From: Pseudomonadota bacterium
Lineage (GTDB): Bacteria > Myxococcota_A > Polyangia > GCA-2747355
DNA: 64,000 nucleotides
Assembly: GCA_016711215.1 (NCBI GenBank)
Contig: JADJTL010000004.1
Coordinates: 186,001 to 250,000 of the forward strand
Direction: 5' to 3'
How positions within the stretch are numbered: position 1 is the first letter of the stretch; every line of letters begins with the position of its first letter. The notes beneath the pieces were generated by a model. It was not told where the DNA came from. It made no database searches and saw only the letters and a list, made by a program, of their open reading frames with translations. Shown here piece after piece: positions 15,859-24,432 of this stretch. Both the position numbers and the translations under genes were made by a program.

Positions 15859-16746
15859 TCACTCGCGACACCGCCCATCTCGGCAGGTGCGGCCGCTCGG
15901 GCACGCGCACTCCACGAACGCCCCCGGGCAGCCGGCCGACTTCTTGCCGCAAACGTCGCTCCTGCAGACGTCGCGTGGACCGATCGGATCGCAGGCCTGG
16001 TGTGGTGGCATACAGATCCCACCTTGGCAGCTCAAACCCCAGTCGCAACCGCAGGAGATGGTTGTTCCGGGACAACCAGAGGGGATGTCGCCGCACAGGC
16101 TTCCGTTGCCGTAGCGGCAGACCTCACGACGCTCCTTGGGGACGCACGTTGGCTGTTCGGCCTGCGCCCTGGAGTAGCGCGGGGGCTGATACGACGTGTG
16201 GGCGACAAGCTCCGTTTGTTGTAGGTGGCCTTCTCGTGACGTGACGCGCAGCGGGTACTCTCCGGCCTCGGAGGTACCGTCCGTCCGGAAATGGGGCAGA
16301 GGTTCTTTAGATTCGAGGTCGAAGACGAACTCCTGGTGCGGGACGGCCCAGCAGATACCGCCCCCAGGGCCGTCCGGCATGCACTCCCGCTGGCATTCGG
16401 CGACAGAGCTGAACTCGCGCAACGCACCGCTCGTGGAGGTCACCATCGTGGTCAGATGAATCTGGCCGCAACCGGACACGGTCTGACCGAGCCTGAGAAC
16501 GATGCGTAGGTGGTACATGTCGAGCACCTCGGCGCGGCCCGCGACTGGGTTGCCGGCAAGCGCGCACTGCTCCCTGACCTCCGACGTCACATCCTCACAA
16601 CGCCGATCGACGGCGAATCGCGGTGTGGGCGGGCGCGTGCCGTGATCGCCGCCAAGATGCCGACTTGGCCCAGCGCAGTTGATGATTCCGGCAACCACTA
16701 TGGCAGACGGGAGGGTTCGCTGCCGGATCCTCCTAAACGCGTGCAT
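15859..16746 (-). CDS. Cys-rich putative lipoprotein with duplicated cysteine module
   Basis: 295 residues with GGAG 9 bases before the ATG. The N-terminus (LPSAIVVAGIINC) ends in a lipobox-like IINC at about residue 24. The middle (about 60-200) is unrecognised. The C-terminus holds two related modules of about 40 residues, roughly 203-246 and 252-295: C..........C....C..........C.C..G..C..G.C. The first ends SCGCDWGLSCQGGIC and the second ECACPSGRTCRDGRC. Such disulfide-rich tails occur in exported myxobacterial proteins, probably as binding or stabilising modules. Flanked by mobile-element debris on both sides, so it may be an acquired accessory gene. Confidence 0.65.
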   Translation of the reverse strand: MHAFRRIRQRTLPSAIVVAGIINCAGPSRHLGGDHGTRPPTPRFAVDRRCEDVTSEVREQCALAGNPVAGRAEVLDMYHLRIVLRLGQTVSGCGQIHLTTMVTSTSGALREFSSVAECQRECMPDGPGGGICWAVPHQEFVFDLESKEPLPHFRTDGTSEAGEYPLRVTSREGHLQQTELVAHTSYQPPRYSRAQAEQPTCVPKERREVCRYGNGSLCGDIPSGCPGTTISCGCDWGLSCQGGICMPPHQACDPIGPRDVCRSDVCGKKSAGCPGAFVECACPSGRTCRDGRCRE

Positions 16747-17083
16747 CTACTGTGGGCTCCTCTCGGGCCGGTCCGGGGGGTCGAGCTCCGGGACCTTCTC
16801 GCGAAGGCCGCACAGAATGCCATAGATCTTCGCCAGCTCAAGCCCCCATCCCTAAAGAAAAGGCGCCGCTCCTCCTGCAGCGTCTCGCGGCAGTCCTAGG
16901 CTAACCTCCGGATGGTTTTGCGGAAGGTGTCGCGCACCAACCAAGGGACAAGACCAAAGGCCCCGAGGTTGATGACCCACTATATTTGATGACCCACGAT
17001 ATGAGGTGGACCCCATTGTTCGGACCACGGGGCGGGTCGGCGAAGGTGGAGCCTGCGAGGGGTGAGAGACCTCCGCCGCCGAG
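16747..17083. other. Non-coding stretch with a possible IS terminus
   Basis: No supported gene. At about 16972-17003 the string ttgatgaccca occurs twice (tgatgacccac at 16973 and 16988). It is followed by tgaggtggaccccattg (17000-17016), which resembles the tip of IS3-family elements; I cannot find the partner end. Upstream frames (16510-16899) are antisense to or run out of the lipoprotein gene and lack family resemblance. Confidence 0.35.
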
Positions 17084-17230
17084 GTGTTGTTGTACGTCGT
17101 CGAGGCCGCTCACCCTGTGTATCACCCTGAGTCTTTTGTGCCGTTGGCACAAGTTCATGATGACACCTTGCACCATCTGCACACGGATCATTTGGGTACG
17201 CCGTTGGAGGCCAGCAAGACGAACAAACGA
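17081..17230 (+). pseudogene. Rhs/YD-repeat protein fragment
   Basis: The frame reads LLYVVEAAHPVYHPESFVPL then AQVHDDTLHHLHTDHLGTPL. This is the highly conserved pre-core motif of Rhs proteins (YVvE...F.PlA.v......YH.DHLGTP). About 45 codons remain; the long YD-repeat N-terminus and the variable toxin tip are missing. A remnant of a polymorphic toxin or a shuffled Rhs core. What follows up to 17449 is not recognisable. Confidence 0.7.
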
Positions 17231-17449
17231 GGAAATCACCGATCGAGGCAAGTATTCGCTGGTGCTGGGCGGAGGAAGTGATCGTGCAGGGACGGCAGCG
17301 GTCGTCCAGGAGTGTTTTGTGCGATACGGGAAAGAAGATGAGTGTTGGGCCTGGGAACGAAGCGGTTTGGATGACACCGCGATCGAGCGACGGTCAGGCG
17401 TCGGCGTCGATCATCGACAGATCGCCTATCTTCGTGCCAGCGTTGCGCC

Positions 17450-18511
17450 ATGAGAATCCGTCACGTTTCTGGGGTGGTCCTCCTACTCGCCGGCTGCGGC
17501 GCCGCGACCGCTCGCCTAGCCCAGCGCTCGCCGTTGGCTGGCAGTCGGGAGCCCGACACTGGCCTGACGGCCGCCGGAACGCGCCCACCAGCCGCACGTC
17601 CGGTCTTTGCGCCGCCTGCTTCGATCGGAGACTGTCGCGCCGATCGGCTCGAGATTCTCGAGCAGGAGGTTGACCTGGGTGCGCCCTATCCCCCGTGGCA
17701 GTACCAGCCGCTGGAGATGTCGGTGTCGCACCACTCCCACCGTGTCGGTGGCCTGATCGTGCTCATCGTCCTGAGGGCTGACCCGCAGGCGCAGGTGACC
17801 GGATTCGACGCTCGGCGATTCGACGTCGCGGCCGGCCGTTGGCTGCCGACTGTGCCTGATCCCTCTCCGCCGCAGCGCGGCCTCGAGCCTCAGATAACCG
17901 GGGTGGCGAGCGGGGTGATCGGCGAAGCCGTCTATGTGCAATGGACGGACCTAGCCCGAGGAACGCACGTGCGCCGCTTCGCCCCCGCGACCGGCACCTG
18001 GAGCGAGGCCGACCCAGCTACCGTGGTCCCCAGCTTCAACGGTCTCGCGACCCACGGAGCGTATCCGCCGAACCCCGAACCGACGACATCGGTGAAGCTC
18101 GAGGTCTCGACCGAGCGGCGCACCGCGACCTTCACGGGTATCGACGGTCGTGTGTTGGGCACCCTCATCTTCACGTCGCGGCCGGGCACCTACGTCGGCG
18201 CCTTTGCCAACCGGCGCACGGCGTTCCTGTGGAGCAACGTGCCGGAGGCCACGCAACGTGAGCTTCCCACGGCCGAGCGCATCGACAGCTTTCTGGTCGG
18301 CCTCGAGACGGGGTCGGCCTGTCGCATTCCGCGCGAGATCGTGATCCCGGGCACCACGTTCTTCCGCCTGCACGACGCCATCGTCATGCTCAACGTCCTG
18401 CAGACCCCTGGCGAAGAATCCCGCTGCCCGGAAGGGAGGCCCTGTGCCGCGCCGAAACAGCAGCACTTTCGCGGCGTCTCCATTGCCACGCTGCGGGACC
18501 GCGGCGAGTAG
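17450..18511 (+). CDS. Lipoprotein of unknown function, beta-rich
   Basis: 353 residues. The N-terminus MRIRHVSGVVLLLAGC has a short n-region, hydrophobic core and lipobox LAGC. The mature part is beta-rich with repeated Gly-Arg-Trp / Gly-Thr-Trp turns (AAGRWLPTVPDP, ATGTWSEADP), hinting at Kelch-like blades about 50 residues apart, too few to be sure. Six cysteines. No strong Shine-Dalgarno precedes ATG 17450. It lies between an Rhs remnant and a group II intron remnant, so it is an accessory gene. Confidence 0.65.
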   Translation: MRIRHVSGVVLLLAGCGAATARLAQRSPLAGSREPDTGLTAAGTRPPAARPVFAPPASIGDCRADRLEILEQEVDLGAPYPPWQYQPLEMSVSHHSHRVGGLIVLIVLRADPQAQVTGFDARRFDVAAGRWLPTVPDPSPPQRGLEPQITGVASGVIGEAVYVQWTDLARGTHVRRFAPATGTWSEADPATVVPSFNGLATHGAYPPNPEPTTSVKLEVSTERRTATFTGIDGRVLGTLIFTSRPGTYVGAFANRRTAFLWSNVPEATQRELPTAERIDSFLVGLETGSACRIPREIVIPGTTFFRLHDAIVMLNVLQTPGEESRCPEGRPCAAPKQQHFRGVSIATLRDRGE

Positions 18512-18554
18512 CGGGTCCCGGACCCGGGGTGATGGTGGGCGGACGCTTGGTGCC

Positions 18555-18733
18555 ACGGCCCCGCGCCGGTCGAGCTCCCAGTCGAGCTCGTCCAGCACGA
18601 TGTTGCTGAGCAACGGGGAGAGCGGACCACCCTGTGGGACGCCATCTCCCCTCGGGCGCTCGACTCGCGAGGTTGAGATCGCCTTTCGACGACCTTGCGG
18701 TAGTGCCGGCCTCTCCTTCCTCTGCCGGGCCAT
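18555..18733 (-). pseudogene. Group II intron reverse transcriptase fragment
   Basis: The minus strand reads KAISTSRVERPRGDGVPQGG followed by PLSPLLSNIVLDELDWELDR. This is the fingers/palm segment (PQGGPLSPLLSNI.LDELD.EL..RG) just before the YADD catalytic box of group II intron-encoded proteins. The YADD box and everything after it are missing, and no intron RNA domain V hairpin was spotted nearby. A dead remnant. Confidence 0.85.
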
Positions 18734-19178
18734 CGGTCCTTTGTCCTTTCGTCCGCTGGCCTACCGCGTGCCGATCACGCGGAACCCTGCAGAGGGCCTG
18801 GGGTAAGAACATCGAGCTTCAAGACAATCCCGTCGCCAGTAGAGGACGAGGAGCAACGGATACAGGGCGTCGCTGCTGGGGACCAGATCGCTCTTTGCAG
18901 CCCTACGAGCCGACTTCTGCCCCTACACTGCCCGCCCGAGCGGCTGACTCACCGCCGCGAACCGCTGGCCCCGACCGGCGATACTCGCCTCCGCAGGCGA
19001 AAACGTGGATTAAAGGCCTTACCCTTGCACCCTTGGTTGGAGCGCCTACCCTTGGGTTGCGCGAGAAGGCAGAAGAATTCCGCGAACGCCGCGATACGCA
19101 GGCCTAACATGCTGCGTGATTGTGGGATCGTCTCCGTTTTTGGGCGAATCCCGCTTGCAGGACTGTCCCCTGGTCACG
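18734..19178. other. Non-coding debris between mobile-element remnant and lipoprotein gene
   Basis: No supported gene. Frames here are short and of mixed composition. The stretch is slightly richer in A/T than its surroundings (for example 19010-19160), as expected of decayed mobile DNA. It could contain the 5' part of the group II intron, but no conserved element was recognised. Confidence 0.35.
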
Positions 19179-21131
19179 CTATTCGGCAATGATGAGATCG
19201 GCGACGTTGGAGGTGATCGTGCCGAGGGGGGGATCATCGGTGTTGGGTGCCGTGATGGTCAAGGTCGCGGTTTGATCAGCGACAGCCGTGTTTCTCGCGC
19301 CGACTTTGAAACCGCAGTAAGCCGTTGTGCCACTTACTAGAGTCGATCCTTCGCAGGGTGAGATGGAATCGTCCAAAACGAAGTGCGTGGTGTTGGTCAG
19401 CGTGATCGCGATCATCACCGACGCCGGTCCATCATTGGCGGTGTAGGTGACGGTGAATACCGGGGCCGCGGCGGGTCTTGTCTTCGAGATGGCCAACGGG
19501 CTGTTTGGCGTGGTTGGGGTTAGCAACAACACTGGCCAGCCTCTCGAGGCGCCTGACAGGGCTAGCGGTGTCGCTTCGATGCCTGTGCCGGCATTGACGT
19601 CGAGGTTGGCGCCGTATGCGGTTACGTTGTCCGTAACCGTGGGTCGCACTTGGAACGTGCAGTTGCTGTCAACGCCGCTGGTGGTCAAGACCGCGTTGCA
19701 GGTGTTGTTGGCGATTTCGAAGTTGTCAGTGCTGCTCAAGCTCGGTGTTGGCTTGACCGGGGTGTCGGCGAAGCCGGTGTTGGTAACGGTGAACGTGATC
19801 GCGGTTCCGAGCGGTCCCGGGTAACGCACGTCCATCCCGTCGAGCGCGGCGCCGACCTCGGCGGTCAGGGCCAGGGTGGCGACGAAGCCGGAGGCGGTGA
19901 CGCGTAGGCCTCGCGTCTCGCTGTCCACGCCGTCGGTGACGGTGAGCGTCGCGTCGTGCGTGCCGTCGGCGGTGAGCGCTGTGGCGTCCGGTGCGACGGT
20001 GACGGTGCAGGTGTCGGTCGGCTCGAGCACTGCGTCTTCGCAGGTGTCCGCGGTGATCGTGAACGCAGCGGCGCCGGTGCCGGAGAGGCCCGCGGCGAGC
20101 AGCGCGAGCGTGGGCCCCTCGCCGCTGTTGGTGATGGTGAACACCTGCGTCTCGGGGCTCGAGGGAGGCGCCCCGCCGGCGGTGAACGTGAAGAGGAATG
20201 GATCAGGTATGTCCGGGGTCATCACCAGGACAGGATCGAAGCCGCTTGCGTCGGCTGTGAGCGAGGCGACCGCCGTGATGTCGTCGTTGGTCGTGTCGGT
20301 CACGGTGAGCTTGGCCGTGTGGTCGCCATTCTCGGCGATGTTCCGGGTCGAGACGGTGACCGTGCAGCTGTTGCCAGGCGACGATGCCGCGAGCGCGGTT
20401 CCCGCGCAGTTATCTGTGACGATGGAAAACTTGGCCGAGTTCGTTCCCGACAGCGCTGCGGGTTTGAGCGCATTGGTCGGGATCCCCGTTTCGTTGGTGA
20501 AGGTGAAGGTGAAGGTCGGATCGGCCGTGGGCGTCACGGCCAGCGTGTCGCTCAGCGGATCAACCGAGATATTCGTAGGAAACCCGGAAGCCGTTCCTTC
20601 GAGCGTCAGCTCGTTCGAGCGGACGTCGTTGGCGTCGCGGATCGTTAGCGTCGCCGTGTAGCCCCCGGGGATGTTGGTGTTTGCCACGGGTTCGACCTGG
20701 AACGTGCACTCCGCGCCGGCCGCGAGCACTTTGGTGCCGCAGGTATTTTGGCCAGCCACGAGTCGGAAATTCGTGGTACCGGCTCCGAGGTTCGGCGCGG
20801 TGAGCGCTGCGATGGCACCGTTGCCGAGGTTGCGCACGGTAAAGGTCACGGCTGTACCCGGTGAGGTGCCACCGGTCACGTTCATCGTCGCGTTGGCACC
20901 GGCTGGGGATACGGAGAGCCGAATCACCGGGGTTGGTGCCGTGCCGCTGTCGGGGTTGACGCCAGTGTCGACGGTGCCCGAACCTTGGTCGCGGGACACA
21001 GCTGAATCGGGAGTGACGCCGCTGTCCGTTTCTCCGACGTTGAGCGAACCGGTGTCCAACCCCGTTGAACAGGCCATCAGAAACAGGCTCATGCCGGCAA
21101 CTGCGGCCAACCGCATAACCAAACGCGTCAT
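19179..21131 (-). CDS. Lipoprotein with about five tandem Ig-like (choice-of-anchor type) repeats
   Basis: 650 residues. I set the start at ATG 21131 because AGGAGGTGATT lies 6 bases upstream; the longer frame from 21140 would start inside that site. The lipobox is LMAC (Cys near 21). A flexible Asp/Ser/Gly linker (TDSGVTPDSAVSRDQGSG) precedes about five repeats of 100-120 residues, each with 'TFTvtN.G....' strands and a paired-cysteine block (NTCGTKVLAAGAECTFQV; NCAGTALAASSPGNSCTVTV; DTCEDAVLEPTDTCTVTV; NTCNAVLTTSGVDSNCTFQV). This is like ASPM/SPD-2/Hydin-type domains common in myxobacterial surface proteins. Likely a cell-surface adhesin or scaffold. Its Thr/Asn-rich composition differs from the Arg/Ala-rich neighbours. 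Confidence 0.85.
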   Translation of the reverse strand: MTRLVMRLAAVAGMSLFLMACSTGLDTGSLNVGETDSGVTPDSAVSRDQGSGTVDTGVNPDSGTAPTPVIRLSVSPAGANATMNVTGGTSPGTAVTFTVRNLGNGAIAALTAPNLGAGTTNFRLVAGQNTCGTKVLAAGAECTFQVEPVANTNIPGGYTATLTIRDANDVRSNELTLEGTASGFPTNISVDPLSDTLAVTPTADPTFTFTFTNETGIPTNALKPAALSGTNSAKFSIVTDNCAGTALAASSPGNSCTVTVSTRNIAENGDHTAKLTVTDTTNDDITAVASLTADASGFDPVLVMTPDIPDPFLFTFTAGGAPPSSPETQVFTITNSGEGPTLALLAAGLSGTGAAAFTITADTCEDAVLEPTDTCTVTVAPDATALTADGTHDATLTVTDGVDSETRGLRVTASGFVATLALTAEVGAALDGMDVRYPGPLGTAITFTVTNTGFADTPVKPTPSLSSTDNFEIANNTCNAVLTTSGVDSNCTFQVRPTVTDNVTAYGANLDVNAGTGIEATPLALSGASRGWPVLLLTPTTPNSPLAISKTRPAAAPVFTVTYTANDGPASVMIAITLTNTTHFVLDDSISPCEGSTLVSGTTAYCGFKVGARNTAVADQTATLTITAPNTDDPPLGTITSNVADLIIAE

Positions 21132-21270
21132 GGAAATCACCTCCTCGGATCGTGTCGCCGCTTCGCCGAGGCGCCCATCGTGCAGCTTCGATGGTTCTCG
21201 ACCAAGGATCGCGGAATTCTAACGTAATGCGAATAGGTTGTCGATCGCGCCTACCAAGCCAATGGACCAA

Positions 21271-21330
21271 GCCCAGGGTGAGCGCATCTGAACCTCAGGA
21301 AATCCAGTAGCGAGGATGTCGAAGACATAG
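21271..21330. repeat. Extra copy of the ISAs1-type element end
   Basis: 60 bases that match 21373-21432 (the tip of the intact element and the 3' end of its transposase) at 58 of 60 positions, in the same orientation. They are separated from it by 42 bases. A leftover end of a second copy or of a rearrangement. Confidence 0.9.
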
Positions 21331-21372
21331 CTGCTGGGCGGCTTCGACCTGAGGCGCACGCGCCGGGTCCCC

Positions 21373-22630
21373 GCCCAGGGTGAGCGCATCTAAACCTCAG
21401 GAAATCCAGCAGCGAGGATGTCGAAGACATAGGAGCGGCTCCAGGCGGCGCGACGGCGTTTCATGGCGACACTCATGACGGAGGGTTCGCGCTTGATCAT
21501 GGAAAGAGCGTGGCGGGCGATGAGGGCGAAGTTCTGGGCGCCGTTTTCGTGATGAATGCGGCGGTTGTCCTCGGCAAAGGAGATGTCGAGGCAGTGATGC
21601 AGCTGGTTTTCAATCTTCCAGTGGTCGCGAATGCGCTGGGCCAGGAGTTTGGGGTTAGCGTCGTGACTGGTGATGTAGTAGCTGGATTCTAGGGACAAGG
21701 CTTTCGAGGTGGCGCGGACGCGCTCAACGAGGACGATGGTGCGCAGGTCGGTCCAGGGGGCGCGGATGCGCGAGGGAAGGTCGCCGATGGGCATCGCCCG
21801 GACCCAGCGGTACTCGACGCGTCCGTGAGCGTCGTCGCGCGACCGGCACTGCTTGATTCCGCGGAAGTTTCGCTCGGCGGCATCGGCGAAGCGTTGCTGG
21901 ACGTGCTTGTGCAGCGCGCTGCGGTTGCCCTTAAGCGCCAGCACGAAGTCGGCGCCCGCATCGCGCACGGCGGTGGTGACGGCGGCGGTGCAGGTGTTTG
22001 CATCGGCCGTGACCGTGGCGCCGCGAACGTCGAGTATTTGCAGCAGTTCCAGGGCCGCCTCGACCTCGCCACCGGCGCCCTTGACGGCCTTCTGCCCGAG
22101 GAGCAGCCGCTGCTCGGTGGCCCAGACCTGCATCAGGTGGAAGGCACCACCGCTCCCGGCCGAGCGTGCCAACGCGCCGCGCAGCGTCTTGCCGTCCATG
22201 GCGATGGTCTGTCCTTGGAGGTTGTCGAGAAAGGGCTTGAGCCAGCGCCGGAACGCCTCCTGGAAGGCCTGCGGATCGAGCGCCTCGAAGACCCGACGGA
22301 AGGTGTCGGCGCTCGGGGTGCCCCCCTCGAGGTCGAGGAAGGTCTCGAAGAAGTCGGCGCGCTCCTTGGCGAACGTCTCGAGCGCCTCCCAACCATCGGC
22401 GCCGCAGATCGCCCCCAACAACCCCATCGTCAACACGTTGACCAGTGGATGAGCACGTGTTCGAGCCACACGTGGATCCGGAATCTCGGCGAAGACAGCG
22501 ACCAACGAATCGAGCCCGCGCGACTTGGGGTAGTGTGCCATCCTCGCAATCGATCATGAAACGACACGCCCGTCGATCACCTCCTGCAAGTGATCGAAAT
22601 GGATCGCGTTTAGATGCGCTCACCCTGGGC
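21373..22630 (-). mobile_element. Insertion sequence, ISAs1 family, intact
   Basis: The ends gcccagggtgagcgcatct (21373) and its complement at 22608-22630 form perfect 23-base terminal inverted repeats. The element is about 1258 bases with one transposase gene. The flanking 8-10 bases (left ...gggtccc, right gactacgt) do not match, so there is no target duplication. Together with the extra end to the left and the headless hsdR to the right, this indicates recombination or adjacent deletion after insertion. The family tip is probably CAGGGTGAGCGC. Confidence 0.92.
21390..22541 (-). CDS. ISAs1-family transposase
   Basis: 383 residues. The N-terminal domain is DPRVARTRAHPLVNVLTMGL and TFAKERADFFETFLDLEGG. 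The DDE catalytic core is visible: first Asp in IAMDGKTLRGA, second in VTADANTCTA, Glu in RDHWKIENQLHHCLDI. Length and domain order are normal for the family and no frameshift is seen, so it may be active. The C-terminus reaches to within 20 bases of the inverted repeat. A C-terminal relative is found as debris at 32.66-32.75 kb, and N- and C-terminal relatives at 15.5-15.8 kb. Confidence 0.95.
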   Translation of the reverse strand: MAHYPKSRGLDSLVAVFAEIPDPRVARTRAHPLVNVLTMGLLGAICGADGWEALETFAKERADFFETFLDLEGGTPSADTFRRVFEALDPQAFQEAFRRWLKPFLDNLQGQTIAMDGKTLRGALARSAGSGGAFHLMQVWATEQRLLLGQKAVKGAGGEVEAALELLQILDVRGATVTADANTCTAAVTTAVRDAGADFVLALKGNRSALHKHVQQRFADAAERNFRGIKQCRSRDDAHGRVEYRWVRAMPIGDLPSRIRAPWTDLRTIVLVERVRATSKALSLESSYYITSHDANPKLLAQRIRDHWKIENQLHHCLDISFAEDNRRIHHENGAQNFALIARHALSMIKREPSVMSVAMKRRRAAWSRSYVFDILAAGFPEV

Positions 22631-24352
22631 GACTACGTGAGCGTTTACGACATCCAGCGCGCCGTACAGGACGGAGCCACGGTGCCCATCTACTACGAGA
22701 GCCGCCTGGCCAAGCTCGAGCTCAAAGACGAAGAGCTTCCGGCGCTCGACGCGGACTTTGAGGAGGCCACCGAGGGCGAGGAACTCGAAGGCAAGGAGAA
22801 GCTCAAAACCAAGTGGTCTGCTCTCGAAGCGCTGGTCGGTACCGAGCGTCGCATGTCGCTCGTGGCAGAAGACCTGGTTCAACACTTCGAGCGACGCCTC
22901 GAGGCCATGGACGGCAAGGCCATGGCGGTGTGCATGAGCCGGCGCATCTGCGTCGATCTCTACCGCGCCATTGTGGCACTCCGGCCCGAGTGGCACGATG
23001 AGGACGACACCAAAGGCGGCATCAAGGTGGTGATGACCGGCTCGGCATCTGACCCCGTCGATTGGCAACCGCACGTCCGCAACAAGCCTCGACGCGAAGC
23101 CCTCGCCAAGCGATTCAAGGATCCAGCCGACGAACTCAAACTCGTCATCGTCCGCGACATGTGGCTGACCGGATTTGACGCACCCTGCATGCACTCGATG
23201 TACGTTGACAAGCCGATGCGAGGGCACGGACTGATGCAGGCCATCGCGCGGGTCAACCGCGTGTTCCACGACAAGCCTGGTGGCCTCATAGTCGACTACT
23301 TGGGTCTTGCCGATCAACTAAAACGAGCTCTGCACACCTACACGGAGAGTGGCGGTCACGGGGACACGGCCGTCGACCAGGAAGAAGCCGTGGCGCTCAT
23401 GCTCGAAAAGCACGAGGTCTGCTGCGGCCTGTTCCACGGTTTCGACTGGGGCGCGTGGACGACCGGGACGTCTGCTCAGCGGCTATCGCTCCTGCCCGCC
23501 GCCCAGGAGCACATCCTTGAGCAAGAAGGCGGCAAGGACCGTATCCTCCAGATCGTGACCGAGCTATCCAAGGCCTTCGCGCTGGCGGTGCCCCACGACG
23601 AATCGATCCGCATCCGCGACGATGTCGGCTTCTTCCAAGCCGTGCGCACAGCCATCGCCAAGACAGTGACCGGTGACCGGAGAGCCTCGGGTGATCTCGA
23701 CCTCGCCATCCGGCAGATCGTCTCCAAGGCCGTCGCCTCCGACCAGGTCATCGACATCTTCGCGGCCGCGGGCCTCAAGAACCCCGACATCTCAATCCTT
23801 TCGGACCAATTCCTGTCCGAAGTCCGCGGCATGCGACACAAGAACCTCGCTGTTGAGCTTCTGCGCAAGCTCCTCAACGACGAGGTGAAGGCGCGCTCGC
23901 GCCACAACCTCGTGCAGTCGCGGTCGTTTGCCGAGCTGCTCGAGAAGTCGATCCGACGCTACCAGAACCGCGCCATCGAGGCGGCACAGATCATCGAAGA
24001 GCTGATCGAGCTGGCAAGGGAGATGCGCGAAGCAGGCCGCCGCGGCGAGAAACTCAAACTCAGCGACGATGAACTCGCCTTCTACGATGCCCTGGAGGTA
24101 AACGACAGCGCGGTCAAGGTGCTCGGAGACGACACCCTCAAGACCATCGCCCGTGAGCTGGTGGAGACTGTCCGCCGCAATGTCACCATCGACTGGACTG
24201 TGAAGGAATCCGTCCGTGCCAAGCTCCGCGTCATCGTCAAGCGCATTCTCCGCAAGTATGGCTATCCGCCCGACAAGCAAGAGTCCGCGACCAACACCGT
24301 TCTGCAACAAGCCGAGCTGCTGTCGGACTTCTGGACGGAGGCGAGAGCGTGA
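22631..24352 (+). pseudogene. hsdR: HsdR, type I restriction enzyme R subunit, 3' part only
   Basis: About 573 codons in an open frame beginning directly at the IS edge (DYVSVYDIQRAVQDGATVPI). It contains the second helicase RecA-like domain: AMAVCMSRRICVDLYRAIVA, VVMTGSASDPVDWQPH, VRDMWLTGFDAPCMHSMYVD (motif V) and GLMQAIARVNRVF (motif VI), and the EcoEI-type C-terminal domain. The N-terminal nuclease and the first helicase domain with Walker A and the DExx box are absent; upstream of the IS is an unrelated lipoprotein gene. It cannot work as a restriction translocase. No hsdM or hsdS lies in the window. The reading frame is otherwise intact, so the truncation is recent. Confidence 0.95.
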
Positions 24353-24432
24353 GCATTCTTAGCGGCCTGGGTATATCGCGCGCGAAACAGAGGGTGCGCG
24401 TGGTCGAACGTCGCTTGGGTGTTGCCCAATGA
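24349..24432 (+). CDS. 27-codon linker ORF coupled to hsdR and RT genes
   Basis: GTG 24349 overlaps the hsdR stop (GTGA) and the TGA at 24430-24432 overlaps the ATG of the next gene (ATGA). The predicted peptide is basic (SRAKQRVRVVERRLGVAQ at its C-terminal end). The perfect double overlap suggests translational relay from hsdR into the reverse-transcriptase gene. A real short protein or merely a coupling device; nothing similar is known to me. Confidence 0.4.
   Translation: MSILSGLGISRAKQRVRVVERRLGVAQ

Noticed and set aside
17000..17060. IS3-family left end (tgaggtggacccc...)
   Set aside because: The motif resembles an IS3 tip, but no matching right end or transposase is seen, so no element is claimed.
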